A stretch of 64,000 bases of DNA from Candidatus Omnitrophota bacterium (GCA_022072175.1 JAJVIE010000003.1:554598-618597), one strand, 5' to 3'; numbered from the stretch's first letter, positions 17,233-25,765 are shown. A program made the numbers and translations. Notes: generated from the letters alone by a model not told the origin.

Positions 17233-18043
17233 CGGTCAGACCCTCCAGCTCAGAGATCGCACGAACGACCAGTTCGGGCCCGATCTCACGTTGATCCATG
17301 ACGTATCCGGTCAGTAAGGCTTTGTCGCACACGAGGTTGATCATCCTCGGGATACCCGAGGTGTATCGGTACACGGAATCGAGAGCAGCGTCCGTAAAGA
17401 TCGGCCCGGATCCGTTCGAACCTGCAAGGGACAATCGGTGGCCGACGTATCGCGGTAACTCCTCTCGCTCGAGGGGTTTGATCTGATAACGCACCGCGAT
17501 GCGCTGGCGGAGTTGTCTCAACCGGGGGTCGTTGAGCTTGTCCCGCAGTTCGGGCTGACCGACGAGCACGATCTGCACCAGCTTCTCGTTGGCAGCCTCG
17601 AGATTAGAAAGCATACGCACTTGTTCGAGCAATTTCAAGCTCAGGTTCTGAGCTTCGTCGATGATGACCACGACGTTGTTGCCGGCGGCCAACTGCTCGA
17701 TCAGGAAGCGGTTGAGCTCCGCGTAGAGCGCGCCTTTGCTGCGAGAGGTCGTGCGGATACCCAGATCATCGACGATGGTCTGCAGAAGCTGCAATTCCGA
17801 CAGGTTGGAGTTGAAGATGAAGGCCGAACGGGTGCGGGTATCCAGCTGGTCCAGCAGGGCGCGGCAGACCGTAGTCTTGCCGGTGCCGACCTCGCCGGTC
17901 ATCTCGATGAATCCGAGACGCTCGCGGATCCCGTACAGGAGACACGATAGGGCCTCTTGGTGTCTCTGGCTCAAATAGAGATAAGAGGGGTTGCTGGTGA
18001 CCCCGAAAGGTTTTTCCTTGAGGCCGTAGAAGGGTTCGTACAC
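17216..18043 (-). CDS. gspA: GspA/ExeA-family AAA ATPase
   Basis: ATPase of the ExeA type, paired with GspB. The translation from GTG 18043 (VYEPFYGLKEKPF) is the family N-terminus. Walker A GEVGTGKTT, Walker B VVVIIDEAQNL and the sensor VLVGQPEL are intact; the C-terminal region carries YRYTSGIPRMINLVCDKAL. Its length (275) matches the ATPase domain alone, without the ExeA peptidoglycan-binding tail. The GTG start is supported by a promoter whose -10 ends six bases upstream; a TTG at 18082 has no support. Confidence 0.87.
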   Translation of the reverse strand: MYEPFYGLKEKPFGVTSNPSYLYLSQRHQEALSCLLYGIRERLGFIEMTGEVGTGKTTVCRALLDQLDTRTRSAFIFNSNLSELQLLQTIVDDLGIRTTSRSKGALYAELNRFLIEQLAAGNNVVVIIDEAQNLSLKLLEQVRMLSNLEAANEKLVQIVLVGQPELRDKLNDPRLRQLRQRIAVRYQIKPLEREELPRYVGHRLSLAGSNGSGPIFTDAALDSVYRYTSGIPRMINLVCDKALLTGYVMDQREIGPELVVRAISELEGLTDESRA

Positions 18044-18049
18044 AGGTCG

Positions 18050-18078
18050 ATTGTACTGCCGAGGGCTCCGGGTGTAAA
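18050..18078 (-). promoter_or_regulatory. Promoter of gspA, leaderless
   Basis: On the minus strand, -35 TTTACA (18073-18078) and -10 TACAAT (18050-18055) are separated by 17 bases. The -10 ends six bases before GTG 18043, so the transcript should start at or next to the start codon. Confidence 0.7.
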
Positions 18079-18097
18079 CCAAAAACTAAGTTAATCA

Positions 18098-18127
18098 TTG
18101 ACACGCCAAGAAGTTATCGCTTAAACT
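18098..18127 (+). promoter_or_regulatory. Promoter of the TIGR04073 gene
   Basis: TTGACA (18098-18103) and TAAACT (18122-18127), 18-base spacer. It is divergent from the gspA promoter, with the two -35 elements 19 bases apart. Confidence 0.65.
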
Positions 18128-18152
18128 GTCAAAAATTCAGTACGGAGGTCGT

Positions 18153-18473
18153 ATGAAACGTCGCGGTCTATCGATGATGGTGCTTGTGCTCGCGCTGAGC
18201 CTCTCCGGAGCGAGGGTTTGCTATGCCGAGGATGCCTTCACCAAGTTGGGTCGGGGCGTCGCGAATACTTTTACGGGATGGGTGGAGCTCCCCAAGAGCG
18301 TGTACACCAAGAGCAACGAGCAGAACGCGGTGTCGGGAGCGACCGTCGGTTTGGCCGAGGGTGTCGGGATGGCGATCGTTCGGACCGGCGCCGGTATATT
18401 TGATGTCATCACGTTCCCGTTCCCGGTACCGGAGGACTACAAGCCGGTCCTTGAGCCGGAGTATGTTTTTTGA
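18153..18473 (+). CDS. Exosortase system-associated protein, TIGR04073 family
   Basis: 106-residue secreted protein: signal peptide ending at about residue 25 (CYAED), then KLGRGVANTFTGWVELPKSVY, a Gly-rich middle (GATVGLAEGVGMAIVRTGAGIFDVITFPFPVPEDY) and the family ending PVLEPEYVF. The family is known from PVC-type genomes with exosortase systems; its function is unsettled. It has its own promoter, a CGGAGG ribosome site and a terminator, so it is a monocistronic unit. A second member lies at 33526. Confidence 0.88.
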   Translation: MKRRGLSMMVLVLALSLSGARVCYAEDAFTKLGRGVANTFTGWVELPKSVYTKSNEQNAVSGATVGLAEGVGMAIVRTGAGIFDVITFPFPVPEDYKPVLEPEYVF

Positions 18474-18486
18474 TCGAAAGCTGTTC

Positions 18487-18518
18487 GGCCCCCCGGAATT
18501 CCGGGGGGTCTTTTTTTT
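18487..18518 (+). terminator. Intrinsic terminator after TIGR04073 gene
   Basis: Near-perfect hairpin GGCCCCCCGG AATT CCGGGGGGTC followed by eight T. Confidence 0.92.
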
Positions 18519-18599
18519 GGCTTGGAGCCCATAGGATTTGATGATTTTTGAATAGATTTAGTGAAGAAATTAACAGCAATCATGCATTATCGTTAGTCG

Positions 18600-18628
18600 T
18601 TGACAATTCTCGCCAGCTTTGTTGTAAT
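18600..18628 (+). promoter_or_regulatory. Promoter of the helix-turn-helix/PilZ operon
   Basis: Consensus -35 TTGACA (18600-18605), 17-base spacer, -10 TGTAAT (18623-18628). The stretch just upstream (18535-18600) is AT-rich compared with the rest of the window and could act as an UP element. Confidence 0.75.
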
Positions 18629-18657
18629 GGGTCTCCCATTTAACATCAGGTGATCGA

Positions 18658-18852
18658 ATGAGCCGTAGAACATTGTTGGACGACAAGGATGCGGACAAAG
18701 CGCTGACGACAGAGGACGCCTGTCATTTCCTCAGCATCAGCCGGCAGACCTTGTACAAGCTTGTGAAAAGCAAGAGGATACCCGGCCGGAAGGTCGGGGA
18801 GAACTACCGTTTCTTGAAGAGCGACCTCATCCGTTATTTCAAAGGGGAATAA
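18658..18852 (+). CDS. MerR/excisionase-type helix-turn-helix protein
   Basis: 64 residues, almost all one DNA-binding domain: LTTEDACHFLSISRQTLYKLVKSKRIPGRKVGENYRF. This is the excisionase-family winged-helix fold found in small transcription factors. Nothing phage-like is nearby, so a host regulatory role is more likely than excision. It heads a run with two PilZ genes and has a consensus promoter and an AGGTGA ribosome site. Confidence 0.85.
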   Translation: MSRRTLLDDKDADKALTTEDACHFLSISRQTLYKLVKSKRIPGRKVGENYRFLKSDLIRYFKGE

Positions 18853-18890
18853 CGGCCGGTACCGGGCAAGTCCGACCTACGGAGCGAACG

Positions 18891-19241
18891 ATGGCAGAAC
18901 GCCGCAAATACATGCGCTTCAACACGCCGATGGATGTCGAGTATCGGACGCTGACGCTCAATCCGATCTTCGGTAAAGCGCTGGCCAAGGACCTCAGTCG
19001 AGAGGGCGTGCGCTTCGGGGTCAAGCAGAGCATTCCCGTAGGAACACCGGTGGAGATCTGCCTCAATGTGCCTGGTGATAACCTGCCGGTATTCGCCACG
19101 GGTAAGATCGCGTGGGCCGATGGCTTCGAGGCCGGCGTCAAGCTGACCAAGATCCAGCAGCGCGACCGCCTCCGCGTCCTCGAATACGTGTATCGCGAAT
19201 GGCTCAAGGCCGGCTCCCGGCCGGCCGGTGCCAAGAGCTGA
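18891..19241 (+). CDS. PilZ-domain c-di-GMP receptor (1)
   Basis: 116-residue single PilZ domain. Both c-di-GMP motifs are present: ERRKYMRF (RxxxR-type) at residues 3-10 and DLSREG near residue 37. The remainder is the beta barrel (EICLNVPGDNLPVFATGKIAW). It lies between a helix-turn-helix gene and a second PilZ gene; no effector domain is attached, so it must act through a partner. Confidence 0.9.
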   Translation: MAERRKYMRFNTPMDVEYRTLTLNPIFGKALAKDLSREGVRFGVKQSIPVGTPVEICLNVPGDNLPVFATGKIAWADGFEAGVKLTKIQQRDRLRVLEYVYREWLKAGSRPAGAKS

Positions 19242-19253
19242 TCGGATCAAGGC

Positions 19254-19592
19254 GTGATCGAGCGGCGCAAATACGTCCGGCTGCAGGCGCCTCTGGGGAT
19301 ACGGTACCGAACGGCATCCGGTAGGGGTGATGAGCATCGCGCGCTGGTGCGCAATCTCAGCGGCGGCGGTCTCAGCCTGGCGGTCCGGTGCGATCTGCGT
19401 GAAGGCGACCTCCTGCGCGTCAGCCTCGAGATCCCTCATCTCGAATCCCCGGTCGACGCGCTGGCGGAGGTCGTTTGGTTGGAGCCTGCGATGCGCGAGC
19501 CTTCAAGGGAGGTTGGCTTGAAGTTCCGCGACATCGAAGCCGAAAGCCTGCGCCACATCCTCGAATACGTACATACCGTCGGCATCGGATGA
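19254..19592 (+). CDS. PilZ-domain c-di-GMP receptor (2)
   Basis: 112-residue single PilZ domain with ERRKYVRL at its N-terminus and NLSGGG near residue 37, both intact. GTG start 19254 puts ERRKYVRL at residues 3-10, as in the preceding PilZ gene. It overlaps the next gene by four bases (ATGA). Tandem duplication with the upstream PilZ gene is plausible given the shared layout and the shared C-terminal helix (RVLEYVYREW / HILEYVHTVG). Confidence 0.9.
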   Translation: MIERRKYVRLQAPLGIRYRTASGRGDEHRALVRNLSGGGLSLAVRCDLREGDLLRVSLEIPHLESPVDALAEVVWLEPAMREPSREVGLKFRDIEAESLRHILEYVHTVGIG

Positions 19593-20044
19593 GCGACGCC
19601 AAAACCCGTGACCTCATGGACCGCCTCGAAGAGATCAGCCGTAAGGACGGGTATGCCCCCGATGCTTATCTCTTCGTCATGGCCTCGCTGGACCGGGCCA
19701 TGCGACGGCTGTCCGCTCCCCGGCACATCACCGGAGCGGAGCTCCTGGAGGCGATCCGCCAGGAGGCCGTCGAGGCCTTCGGGCCGATGGCTTCGACGGT
19801 CCTCCGTCACTGGGGCATCAAAAATAGTCTTGATTTTGGGAGCATTGTGTTTAATATGGTCCGAGAACAAATCCTATCGAAAAGCGAATCGGACCGTCCC
19901 GAGGATTTCTGCGCGCCGGCCTTTATCGAGACCCTTTTCGACAGCGACCGGGCATACCGTTTGACCGAGGAGCCGAAAGCCCCTCGCATGCGCCCCGCGT
20001 CGAAAACCCAATCCAAGCAGGGAGCGCCTCATGGCAGAAGCTGA
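19589..20044 (+). CDS. Minf_1886 family protein
   Basis: 151 residues resembling the Minf_1886 family, named after Methylacidiphilum infernorum: RDLMDRLEEISRKDGYAPDAYLFVMASLDRAM, HITGAELLEAIRQEAVEAFGPMASTVLRHWGIKNSLDFGSIVFNMV split over two blocks, and a divergent tail. Its function is unknown. Start ATG 19589 overlaps the PilZ stop (ATGA). It is another PVC-type marker and is embedded in the PilZ operon. Confidence 0.85.
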   Translation: MSDAKTRDLMDRLEEISRKDGYAPDAYLFVMASLDRAMRRLSAPRHITGAELLEAIRQEAVEAFGPMASTVLRHWGIKNSLDFGSIVFNMVREQILSKSESDRPEDFCAPAFIETLFDSDRAYRLTEEPKAPRMRPASKTQSKQGAPHGRS

Positions 20045-20294
20045 GAAGAAGGCCGCCGGGTCCGAGTCGGCGGCGGAGAAGGTCAAGAAAAAGAAACTAC
20101 GCCCGACCAATTGTGTCCAATCCAACAAGCGCATCCGCCGCAAGGATTGGTACTACCGCGACGGCAATTATTTCGCCTCCAAGGCCGCCTACAAACTCTG
20201 GGCGACCGCTCAGCAGGCCGAAAAAGCCAAGAAGGCGGCCGAGAAGCAGGCCGCCGAGGCCCAGGCTGCGGCCGGAGAAAAGGCCGCGGGCTGA
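20031..20294 (+). CDS. Hypothetical small Lys/Ala-rich protein
   Basis: 87 residues. The N-terminus is charged; the middle is compact (KLRPTNCVQSNKRIRRKDWY, YRDGNYFASKAAYKLW) and the C-terminal 25 residues are an Ala/Lys/Glu helix (AEKAKKAAEKQAAEAQAAA). It starts within the end of the Minf_1886 gene with a GGGAG site. I do not recognise the family; the composition suggests nucleic-acid or ribosome association. Confidence 0.7.
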   Translation: MAEAEKKAAGSESAAEKVKKKKLRPTNCVQSNKRIRRKDWYYRDGNYFASKAAYKLWATAQQAEKAKKAAEKQAAEAQAAAGEKAAG

Positions 20295-20300
20295 CGCCGC

Positions 20301-20651
20301 ATGGGCGACGCCGACTGTCTGTTCTGCGGGATCGTCGAGCGTCGAATACCGGCGGAGATCGTGCATGAGGATCCCGCCGTCGTAGCATTCAAGGACATCC
20401 ACCCCCAAGCGCCCACGCATTTGCTGTTCGTTCCACGGACCCACCTGTCCGGGCCCGGTCAGCTGACAGGTCCCCAGGCATCCGTCGCCCAGGACCTCCT
20501 CGGCGCCGCTACCCGGACGGCCGAAAGGTTCGGGTTGGACCGGAGCGGTTACCGGCTCGTGCTCAACCAGGGTCGGGACGGCGGACAGACCGTCGGGCAT
20601 CTGCACGTACACCTGCTCGGAGGCCGCCCGCTGGGTTGGCCGCCCGGCTGA
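20301..20651 (+). CDS. hinT: HIT family protein, HinT type
   Basis: 116 residues: CLFCGIVERRIPAEIVHEDPAVVAF at the start and the triad GHLHVHLLGGRPLGWPPG at the end, the hallmark of HinT purine nucleoside phosphoramidases. The full catalytic set is present. It is six bases after the Lys/Ala-rich gene. Confidence 0.92.
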   Translation: MGDADCLFCGIVERRIPAEIVHEDPAVVAFKDIHPQAPTHLLFVPRTHLSGPGQLTGPQASVAQDLLGAATRTAERFGLDRSGYRLVLNQGRDGGQTVGHLHVHLLGGRPLGWPPG

Positions 20652-20665
20652 GGAGGGAAGCGCTC

Positions 20666-21025
20666 TTGGATATCCCCCGCAGGATCCTCGAAAGACGCAA
20701 AGCCGTCCGTATCCCGGAGATGTTGCCGTTCCGGATCGGCCATGAAGGTTACGAGATCGAGGCGACGACCCTCAACATCAGCGCGGCCGGAGCGCTGTGC
20801 CGTGTCGATCGCGAGATCGCCTTGATGACGCAGTTGGACATCGCTCTGTCACTGCCGTCCGGCTCGAGCGGCCGCTCTCGGACCTTTCGCGCCAGGGGTG
20901 TCGTCGTCCGCCGCGAGAAGGATACGGTCCCGGACAAGTATTTGATCGCCATCTATTTTTCGGACGTCAAACCGTCCGATCTGTCCCTCCTGCAAGAGTA
21001 CATCGCTCGCCGTTCCAGCGGCTGA
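20666..21025 (+). CDS. PilZ-domain c-di-GMP receptor (3)
   Basis: 119-residue PilZ domain: ERRKAVRI at residues 9-16 and NISAAG near residue 45, then RSRTFRARGVVVRREKD and the closing helix LSLLQEYIARR. TTG 20666 is chosen over an upstream TTG (20636) because AGGAGGG lies eight bases before it. Six bases separate it from the cNMP/ParA/patatin gene, so the receptor and the lipase are probably made together, suggesting c-di-GMP input to lipid turnover. Confidence 0.85.
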   Translation: MDIPRRILERRKAVRIPEMLPFRIGHEGYEIEATTLNISAAGALCRVDREIALMTQLDIALSLPSGSSGRSRTFRARGVVVRREKDTVPDKYLIAIYFSDVKPSDLSLLQEYIARRSSG

Positions 21026-21031
21026 TCGCCC

Positions 21032-23131
21032 GTGTCTCCGGACCCGCGCAGCCAGGATCCCGGCTCCAGATACCAGCGGATCGACAAGGTCACCCTGCTG
21101 GCCCAATGTCCGTTGTTCTCGGGCCTCAGTCAGTGGGAGCTGAAGTCCATATCGCAGTTGATGCGACTGGTCGAATACAAGAAAGGCGAGCTCGTCTATC
21201 GGGAAGGTGAGGAGGCCGATGGTTTTTATGTCGTCGTTTCGGGACGCTTCGAGGCCGCCTCGTCCGCGATCGATCTGAAGAAGAAAGTGCTCGCGTACCT
21301 CCGCCGCGGCGATTATTTCGGCGAGATGTCCCTGCTCACCAACCAGCCGCACTCGGCGACCCTCAAGGCCCTGTCCGATTCCCTGGTGCTCTTCCTGCGG
21401 AAGGACGATTTCAAGAACACCATCGAGCACAACGCCACCATCTCCGTCGAGCTCAGCCGCCGGCTCAGCTCCAGGCTCAAAGGCGTCGACCCCCTATCGA
21501 GATCTCTCTTCAGGAGCGACGTGATCTCGATCTTCGGCAATCAGCGGGGGATCGGGCGCACGGCCTTCTCGATCAACCTGGCGGCCAGTCTCTTCCAGGA
21601 AACGGGGCAGAAGACGGTGTTGTTGGACATGAGCCCGAGCGGATCGGAGATCGCCTCGAGATTGCATATGGCGCGCAAACTTCCGCTAACCCACTTCCAG
21701 AACATGGAGAGCGCGCCTCTCGACGCCCTGACCGATTACATCGTCAAGCATCCGGCGGGGTTCGAGGTTCTGAGCGTCGCCCACGACGACAGTGACCGTC
21801 TGGGCGAGCAGATGATCACGCCGCTGCTCAACCATCTGGCGATCGACTACCGGTTCATCCTGATCGATCTCCCGGAGGGGCTCGACGAGACCGTGCACAA
21901 AGCGCTCACGCAGTCCGACTGCGTCTACGTCGTCACCGACAGCCACATCAACAACATCACCGAGACCCGGGAGACCGTCGACGAGATCGAGAAAGGGCTG
22001 TCCCTGTCCGACGACCGCGTCTCGGTCGTGATCAACGAGGCGTTCTTCGGTGTGCGTACGACGACGCACACCCGAAGGGAATTCTTCGGTAAGCGGACCT
22101 GTTATTCCCTGCCGGCGGCCCCCGCGCTCAAACAGCTCGAGGAGCAGACCTCGATGCCGTACGTGGTCGAACAGCCGAACGCCGACTATTCGAGGGTCGT
22201 ACGCCATATCGCGCGCAGGATCTCCAACAATCTCGTGGGTCTGGTGCTGGGCAGCGGCGCCGCTCTCGGCCTGGCGCACATCGGCGTGCTGAAGGTCCTC
22301 GAGCGCGAGAACATCCCGGTCGATATGATCGCCGGCTCCAGCATCGGGGCGCTGATCGGTTCCCTCTACGCGGTCGGCAAAACGGCCTCCGAGATCGAAC
22401 AGGACGCCCTAGAGATCAACAGTCGCGCGAAACTCGCCCGGTTGATGGACGCCACGCCGTTCCCGGTGCACGGCCTCATGAAAGGCCGTAAGGTCATGAA
22501 GCGCTACAATCGGCACTTGGGCACTCGGACGTTCGACGAGACCCGTATCCCGTTGCGGATCGTGGGGGCCAATCTCTCGACGCGCCAGATCATGGTCTTC
22601 GACTCCGGGTTCATTTCGGACGCAGTTCGAGTGTCCATCGCGATCCCCGCGATCTTCACGCCGGTGATCATGTCCAAGGATGTGGTCGTCGACGGCGGTA
22701 TCCTGTCGCCCCTGCCGATCCGGGCTTTGACCGAGATGGGCGCCAATAAGATCATTGCGGTCAACGTCTTCCCCGGTTCCAAGGAGATGGTCGAACGCCG
22801 TATTCTCGTCGAAGAGGCGGCCGCGAAGGAGGCCTTCCTGCTGCGCAAGCGCGGACCCCTGGTGCGCGCGTGGCGAGCTCTGCAGGCGGGGCTGGCCAAG
22901 AAGGTCTCGGCCAACATCTTCGACGTGCTGATGAACACGATCCAGAGCATGGAGTCGGAGATCGCCGAGGTGGAGGGCGAGCAGGCCGACGTGCTCCTTC
23001 GTCCGGTGCTGTCGACCGCCAGCTGGGTCGAGTTCTATAACCCCATCCCGTTCATACGCCGGGGGGAAGAGGAGGCGATGAGGATGCTCCCCAAGATCAG
23101 GGCCCTGGTGGCCTCTCAGCAGGGCCATTGA
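21032..23131 (+). CDS. Three-domain cNMP-binding / ParA-like / patatin phospholipase
   Basis: 699 residues in three parts. Residues 20-145 are a CRP-type cyclic-nucleotide fold (FGEMSLLTNQPHSAT), with His107 where the phosphate-binding Arg is expected. Residues 162-395 are a ParA/CpaE-like P-loop fold with an atypical Walker A (FGNQRGIGRTAFS, Arg replacing Lys) and the VLLDM and FILIDLPEG strands. Residues 402-600 are a patatin lipase with oxyanion loop GSGAALGLAHIG, nucleophile Ser437 in GSSIG and catalytic Asp554 in VDGG. cNMP-patatin pairs are known from the NTE/RssA family; the ParA-like insert is unusual. GTG start 21032. Confidence 0.88.
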   Translation: MSPDPRSQDPGSRYQRIDKVTLLAQCPLFSGLSQWELKSISQLMRLVEYKKGELVYREGEEADGFYVVVSGRFEAASSAIDLKKKVLAYLRRGDYFGEMSLLTNQPHSATLKALSDSLVLFLRKDDFKNTIEHNATISVELSRRLSSRLKGVDPLSRSLFRSDVISIFGNQRGIGRTAFSINLAASLFQETGQKTVLLDMSPSGSEIASRLHMARKLPLTHFQNMESAPLDALTDYIVKHPAGFEVLSVAHDDSDRLGEQMITPLLNHLAIDYRFILIDLPEGLDETVHKALTQSDCVYVVTDSHINNITETRETVDEIEKGLSLSDDRVSVVINEAFFGVRTTTHTRREFFGKRTCYSLPAAPALKQLEEQTSMPYVVEQPNADYSRVVRHIARRISNNLVGLVLGSGAALGLAHIGVLKVLERENIPVDMIAGSSIGALIGSLYAVGKTASEIEQDALEINSRAKLARLMDATPFPVHGLMKGRKVMKRYNRHLGTRTFDETRIPLRIVGANLSTRQIMVFDSGFISDAVRVSIAIPAIFTPVIMSKDVVVDGGILSPLPIRALTEMGANKIIAVNVFPGSKEMVERRILVEEAAAKEAFLLRKRGPLVRAWRALQAGLAKKVSANIFDVLMNTIQSMESEIAEVEGEQADVLLRPVLSTASWVEFYNPIPFIRRGEEEAMRMLPKIRALVASQQGH

Positions 23132-23132
23132 G

Positions 23133-24926
23133 ATGACGTTGACGCCGCGGAACCTTGGCGATCTGCTGGCATCGACCGTGTCCGACCACGGCCGCAAGCG
23201 CGCGATGCTCTTCAGGTTCAACGGCCGCTACGAGTCCTACACGTGGGAGGAGGTCGGGCGCAAAACAGCGGCGCTGGCCAAGCGCTTGGTCCTCATGGGC
23301 CTCAAGCCCGGGGATCGCCTGGCCATCTTGTCCGAGAACCGGCCGGAGTGGGCGTTGACCGATCTGGCGGCCCAGACGGCCGGCATCGTCACCGTACCGA
23401 TCTATCCCTCGCTGACGAGCGATGAGGTCGCTTACATCCTCAAGGATTCACAGTCGCGCTGCGTGGCTCTGTCCGGCCGGCATCAGCTCGATAAGCTCGT
23501 TCCCGTGCGGGCCGGTCTTCAGGACCTCCGTTGCGCGCTGGCGTTCGACGGCGACCTGACCGTCGGCGCCATGGAGCTCGGGCTGCCGTTCACGTCGTTC
23601 ACCGAAGCGACCTCCGATCTCTCGGCCGACCTGCCCTCGGTGGCCGTGAAGAGGTCCCATGAGGACCTGGCGACGCTCATCTACACCTCCGGCACCACGG
23701 GAGTGCCCAAGGGCGTGATGCTGACCCACGGCAATCTGATCGAGAACGCCGCGCTCTGCAGGCAGGTCTTGCGGATGGGTCCCGAGGACGTTCACCTGTC
23801 GTTCTTGCCGCTATGCCACATCTTCGAGCGCCTGGCCGGTCACTACCTGATGGTGTCCATCGGCGCGACGATCGCTTATGCCGAGAACATGGACACCGTG
23901 CCGCGCGATCTCCAGGCGGTCCGGCCCACGTTCGTGCTGGGCGTGCCGAGATTCTTCGAGAAGATCCGGGGCCGGGTGCTGGACGCGGTGTCCCAGGCAT
24001 CCCCGTTCCGCCGTCTGATGTTCGGTTGGGCGCAGGACATCGGGCGCCGCATTCGTACGGGCGAGCGCGTCGGCGCCCTGGCGCGCCTGACCGCGGACCG
24101 GCTGGTGTTCTCCAAGTTCCGGGCGCGCCTGGGTGGCCGCGTACGATTCTGCGTCTCAGGCGGCGCCCCGCTGCCGAAGGAGATCGCGGAGTTCTTCGCG
24201 GACCTGGGCGTTGTGATCCTGGAAGGGTACGGGTTGACCGAGACCTCTCCGGTGATCACGGTCAACCTTGAGCGCGAGCATCGCTTCGGCACGGTCGGGC
24301 GTCCCTTGCCCGGCGTGGAGCTGCGTCTTTCCGAGGAAGTGGAGGTGCTGACCCGCAGTGCCTGCGTCATGAAGGGTTATTACAACAAGCCGGCTGAGAC
24401 GGCCGATGTCCTTCGCGACGGCTGGTTCCATACGGGAGACCTCGGCCGGATCGATGCCGAGGGCTATCTCACCATCACCGGACGCAAGAAGGAGCTCATC
24501 TGCACCTCCGGAGGCAAGAAGATCTCGCCGCGTCCGATCGAGGAATCGATCGAGAAGGACCCCGCCGTCCTGCGGTGCGTGCTGTACGGAGAGGGCAAGC
24601 GCTTCATCACGGCGCTGATCGTGCCGGACCGCGCCGAGGTCGAGCGGATCGCTCACGCCGAGAAGTTGGCCTACACCGACTACGCGGACCTGCTGCGGAG
24701 CGAACATCTGCGCAAGCTGTTCGGGGCGATGATCGAGGAGCGGACCGCCTCGCTTGCCGGGTTCGAGAAGATCAAGTATTTCGCTCTGCTCGAAGAGGAT
24801 TTCAGCGCCTCCCGCGGCGAGCTTACGCCCACGCTCAAGGTGAAGCGCGATATCGTGCTCCGGCGGTACGCGCACCTGCTGGACCCGTACTATGACGAGG
24901 GGCCCAAACCCGGCCAGGCGCGTTGA
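23133..24926 (+). CDS. fadD: Long-chain acyl-CoA synthetase (AMP-binding)
   Basis: 597 residues; activates fatty acids to acyl-CoA through acyl-AMP. It has the P-loop TLIYTSGTTGVPKGVMLTH, the GYGLTETSP adenine-binding motif, DGWFHTGDLGRID and the hinge/A10 region (TLKVKRDIV). It starts one base after the patatin stop and overlaps the following hydrolase (TTGA). Together the three form a lipase, fatty-acid activation and lipase unit, consistent with membrane lipid remodelling or fatty-acid recycling. Confidence 0.92.
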   Translation: MTLTPRNLGDLLASTVSDHGRKRAMLFRFNGRYESYTWEEVGRKTAALAKRLVLMGLKPGDRLAILSENRPEWALTDLAAQTAGIVTVPIYPSLTSDEVAYILKDSQSRCVALSGRHQLDKLVPVRAGLQDLRCALAFDGDLTVGAMELGLPFTSFTEATSDLSADLPSVAVKRSHEDLATLIYTSGTTGVPKGVMLTHGNLIENAALCRQVLRMGPEDVHLSFLPLCHIFERLAGHYLMVSIGATIAYAENMDTVPRDLQAVRPTFVLGVPRFFEKIRGRVLDAVSQASPFRRLMFGWAQDIGRRIRTGERVGALARLTADRLVFSKFRARLGGRVRFCVSGGAPLPKEIAEFFADLGVVILEGYGLTETSPVITVNLEREHRFGTVGRPLPGVELRLSEEVEVLTRSACVMKGYYNKPAETADVLRDGWFHTGDLGRIDAEGYLTITGRKKELICTSGGKKISPRPIEESIEKDPAVLRCVLYGEGKRFITALIVPDRAEVERIAHAEKLAYTDYADLLRSEHLRKLFGAMIEERTASLAGFEKIKYFALLEEDFSASRGELTPTLKVKRDIVLRRYAHLLDPYYDEGPKPGQAR

Positions 24927-25765
24927 TCACGACCGAGCACCGCTTCGTAGCCGCGGACGGACTGCCGATCTTCTATCGCAGGACCAAGCCTTCCAAGACG
25001 GCCTCCGCAGGGGTCCTGGTCGTGCACGGGATGGGGGAGCACGGCGGACGCTATGCTCATCTGGCGGAGTTTCTCGCGGCGTCGGGCGCGCAGGTCCTGA
25101 CCCCCGACCTGCGCGGCTTCGGTAAGAGCGGCGGAGCCCGAGGCTGCCTGAGGTCGATGGAGGATCATCATGCGGACCTTTCGGCCGCGCTCGATATCCT
25201 CGCGGGGGACGTTCCCGGCAGGCCTATCTTCATCCTCGGCCATAGTTTTGGAGGGCTGGTCTCGGCGTCATTGGTGGCGCGCTCGCCCGGTCGCCGCCTG
25301 GCGGGGTTGGTCTTATCGTCGCCGATCTTCGGGATCGGCGTGCCGGTGCCGGTCTGGAGGCATGCGCTCGGCTGGGCGCTCTCCTGGAGCGTACCCGACT
25401 ACGCGCAGTCGACGGGTGTGCGTCCCGAGTGGTTGACGCATGATCCCGAGATGCTCGAGCGCTATGGTCGGGACGCGCTCATCCACCACAAGATCAGTTG
25501 CCGTCTCTATCGTATCCTCACCGAAAACCTCTCGGATCGCGCGCGGATCGCCCGGCGCATCAAGGTCCCGCTGCTTGTCCTGCAGGCCGAGTTGGACCGA
25601 GTGGTCTCACCGGATGCGGCCGTCAAGTTCTTCCATGAATGTCCCGGCCCGGACAAGGAGCTTGAGGTCTATGCCGGGTTCTATCACGAGATCCTCAATG
25701 AGGTCGAGCGGCAGAGGGTGTTCGCGAGGATCTCGAGCTGGATCATGGCCCACCTAACCTCTTGA
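24923..25765 (+). CDS. Alpha/beta hydrolase, monoacylglycerol lipase-like
   Basis: 280 residues. It has VVHGMGEHGGRYAHLAEFL, DLRGFGKSGGARG, the nucleophile elbow GHSFGG, the acid region LQAELDRVVSPDAA, and the catalytic His in YAGFYHEILNE. All three triad members are placed as in bacterial monoacylglycerol lipases. TTG start 24923 overlaps the acyl-CoA synthetase stop. It closes the lipid operon. Confidence 0.9.
   Translation: MITTEHRFVAADGLPIFYRRTKPSKTASAGVLVVHGMGEHGGRYAHLAEFLAASGAQVLTPDLRGFGKSGGARGCLRSMEDHHADLSAALDILAGDVPGRPIFILGHSFGGLVSASLVARSPGRRLAGLVLSSPIFGIGVPVPVWRHALGWALSWSVPDYAQSTGVRPEWLTHDPEMLERYGRDALIHHKISCRLYRILTENLSDRARIARRIKVPLLVLQAELDRVVSPDAAVKFFHECPGPDKELEVYAGFYHEILNEVERQRVFARISSWIMAHLTS

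Noticed and set aside
18658-18852. Excisionase of an integrated element
   Set aside because: The fold matches excisionase-type regulators, but there is no integrase, attachment-site repeat or foreign gene nearby.
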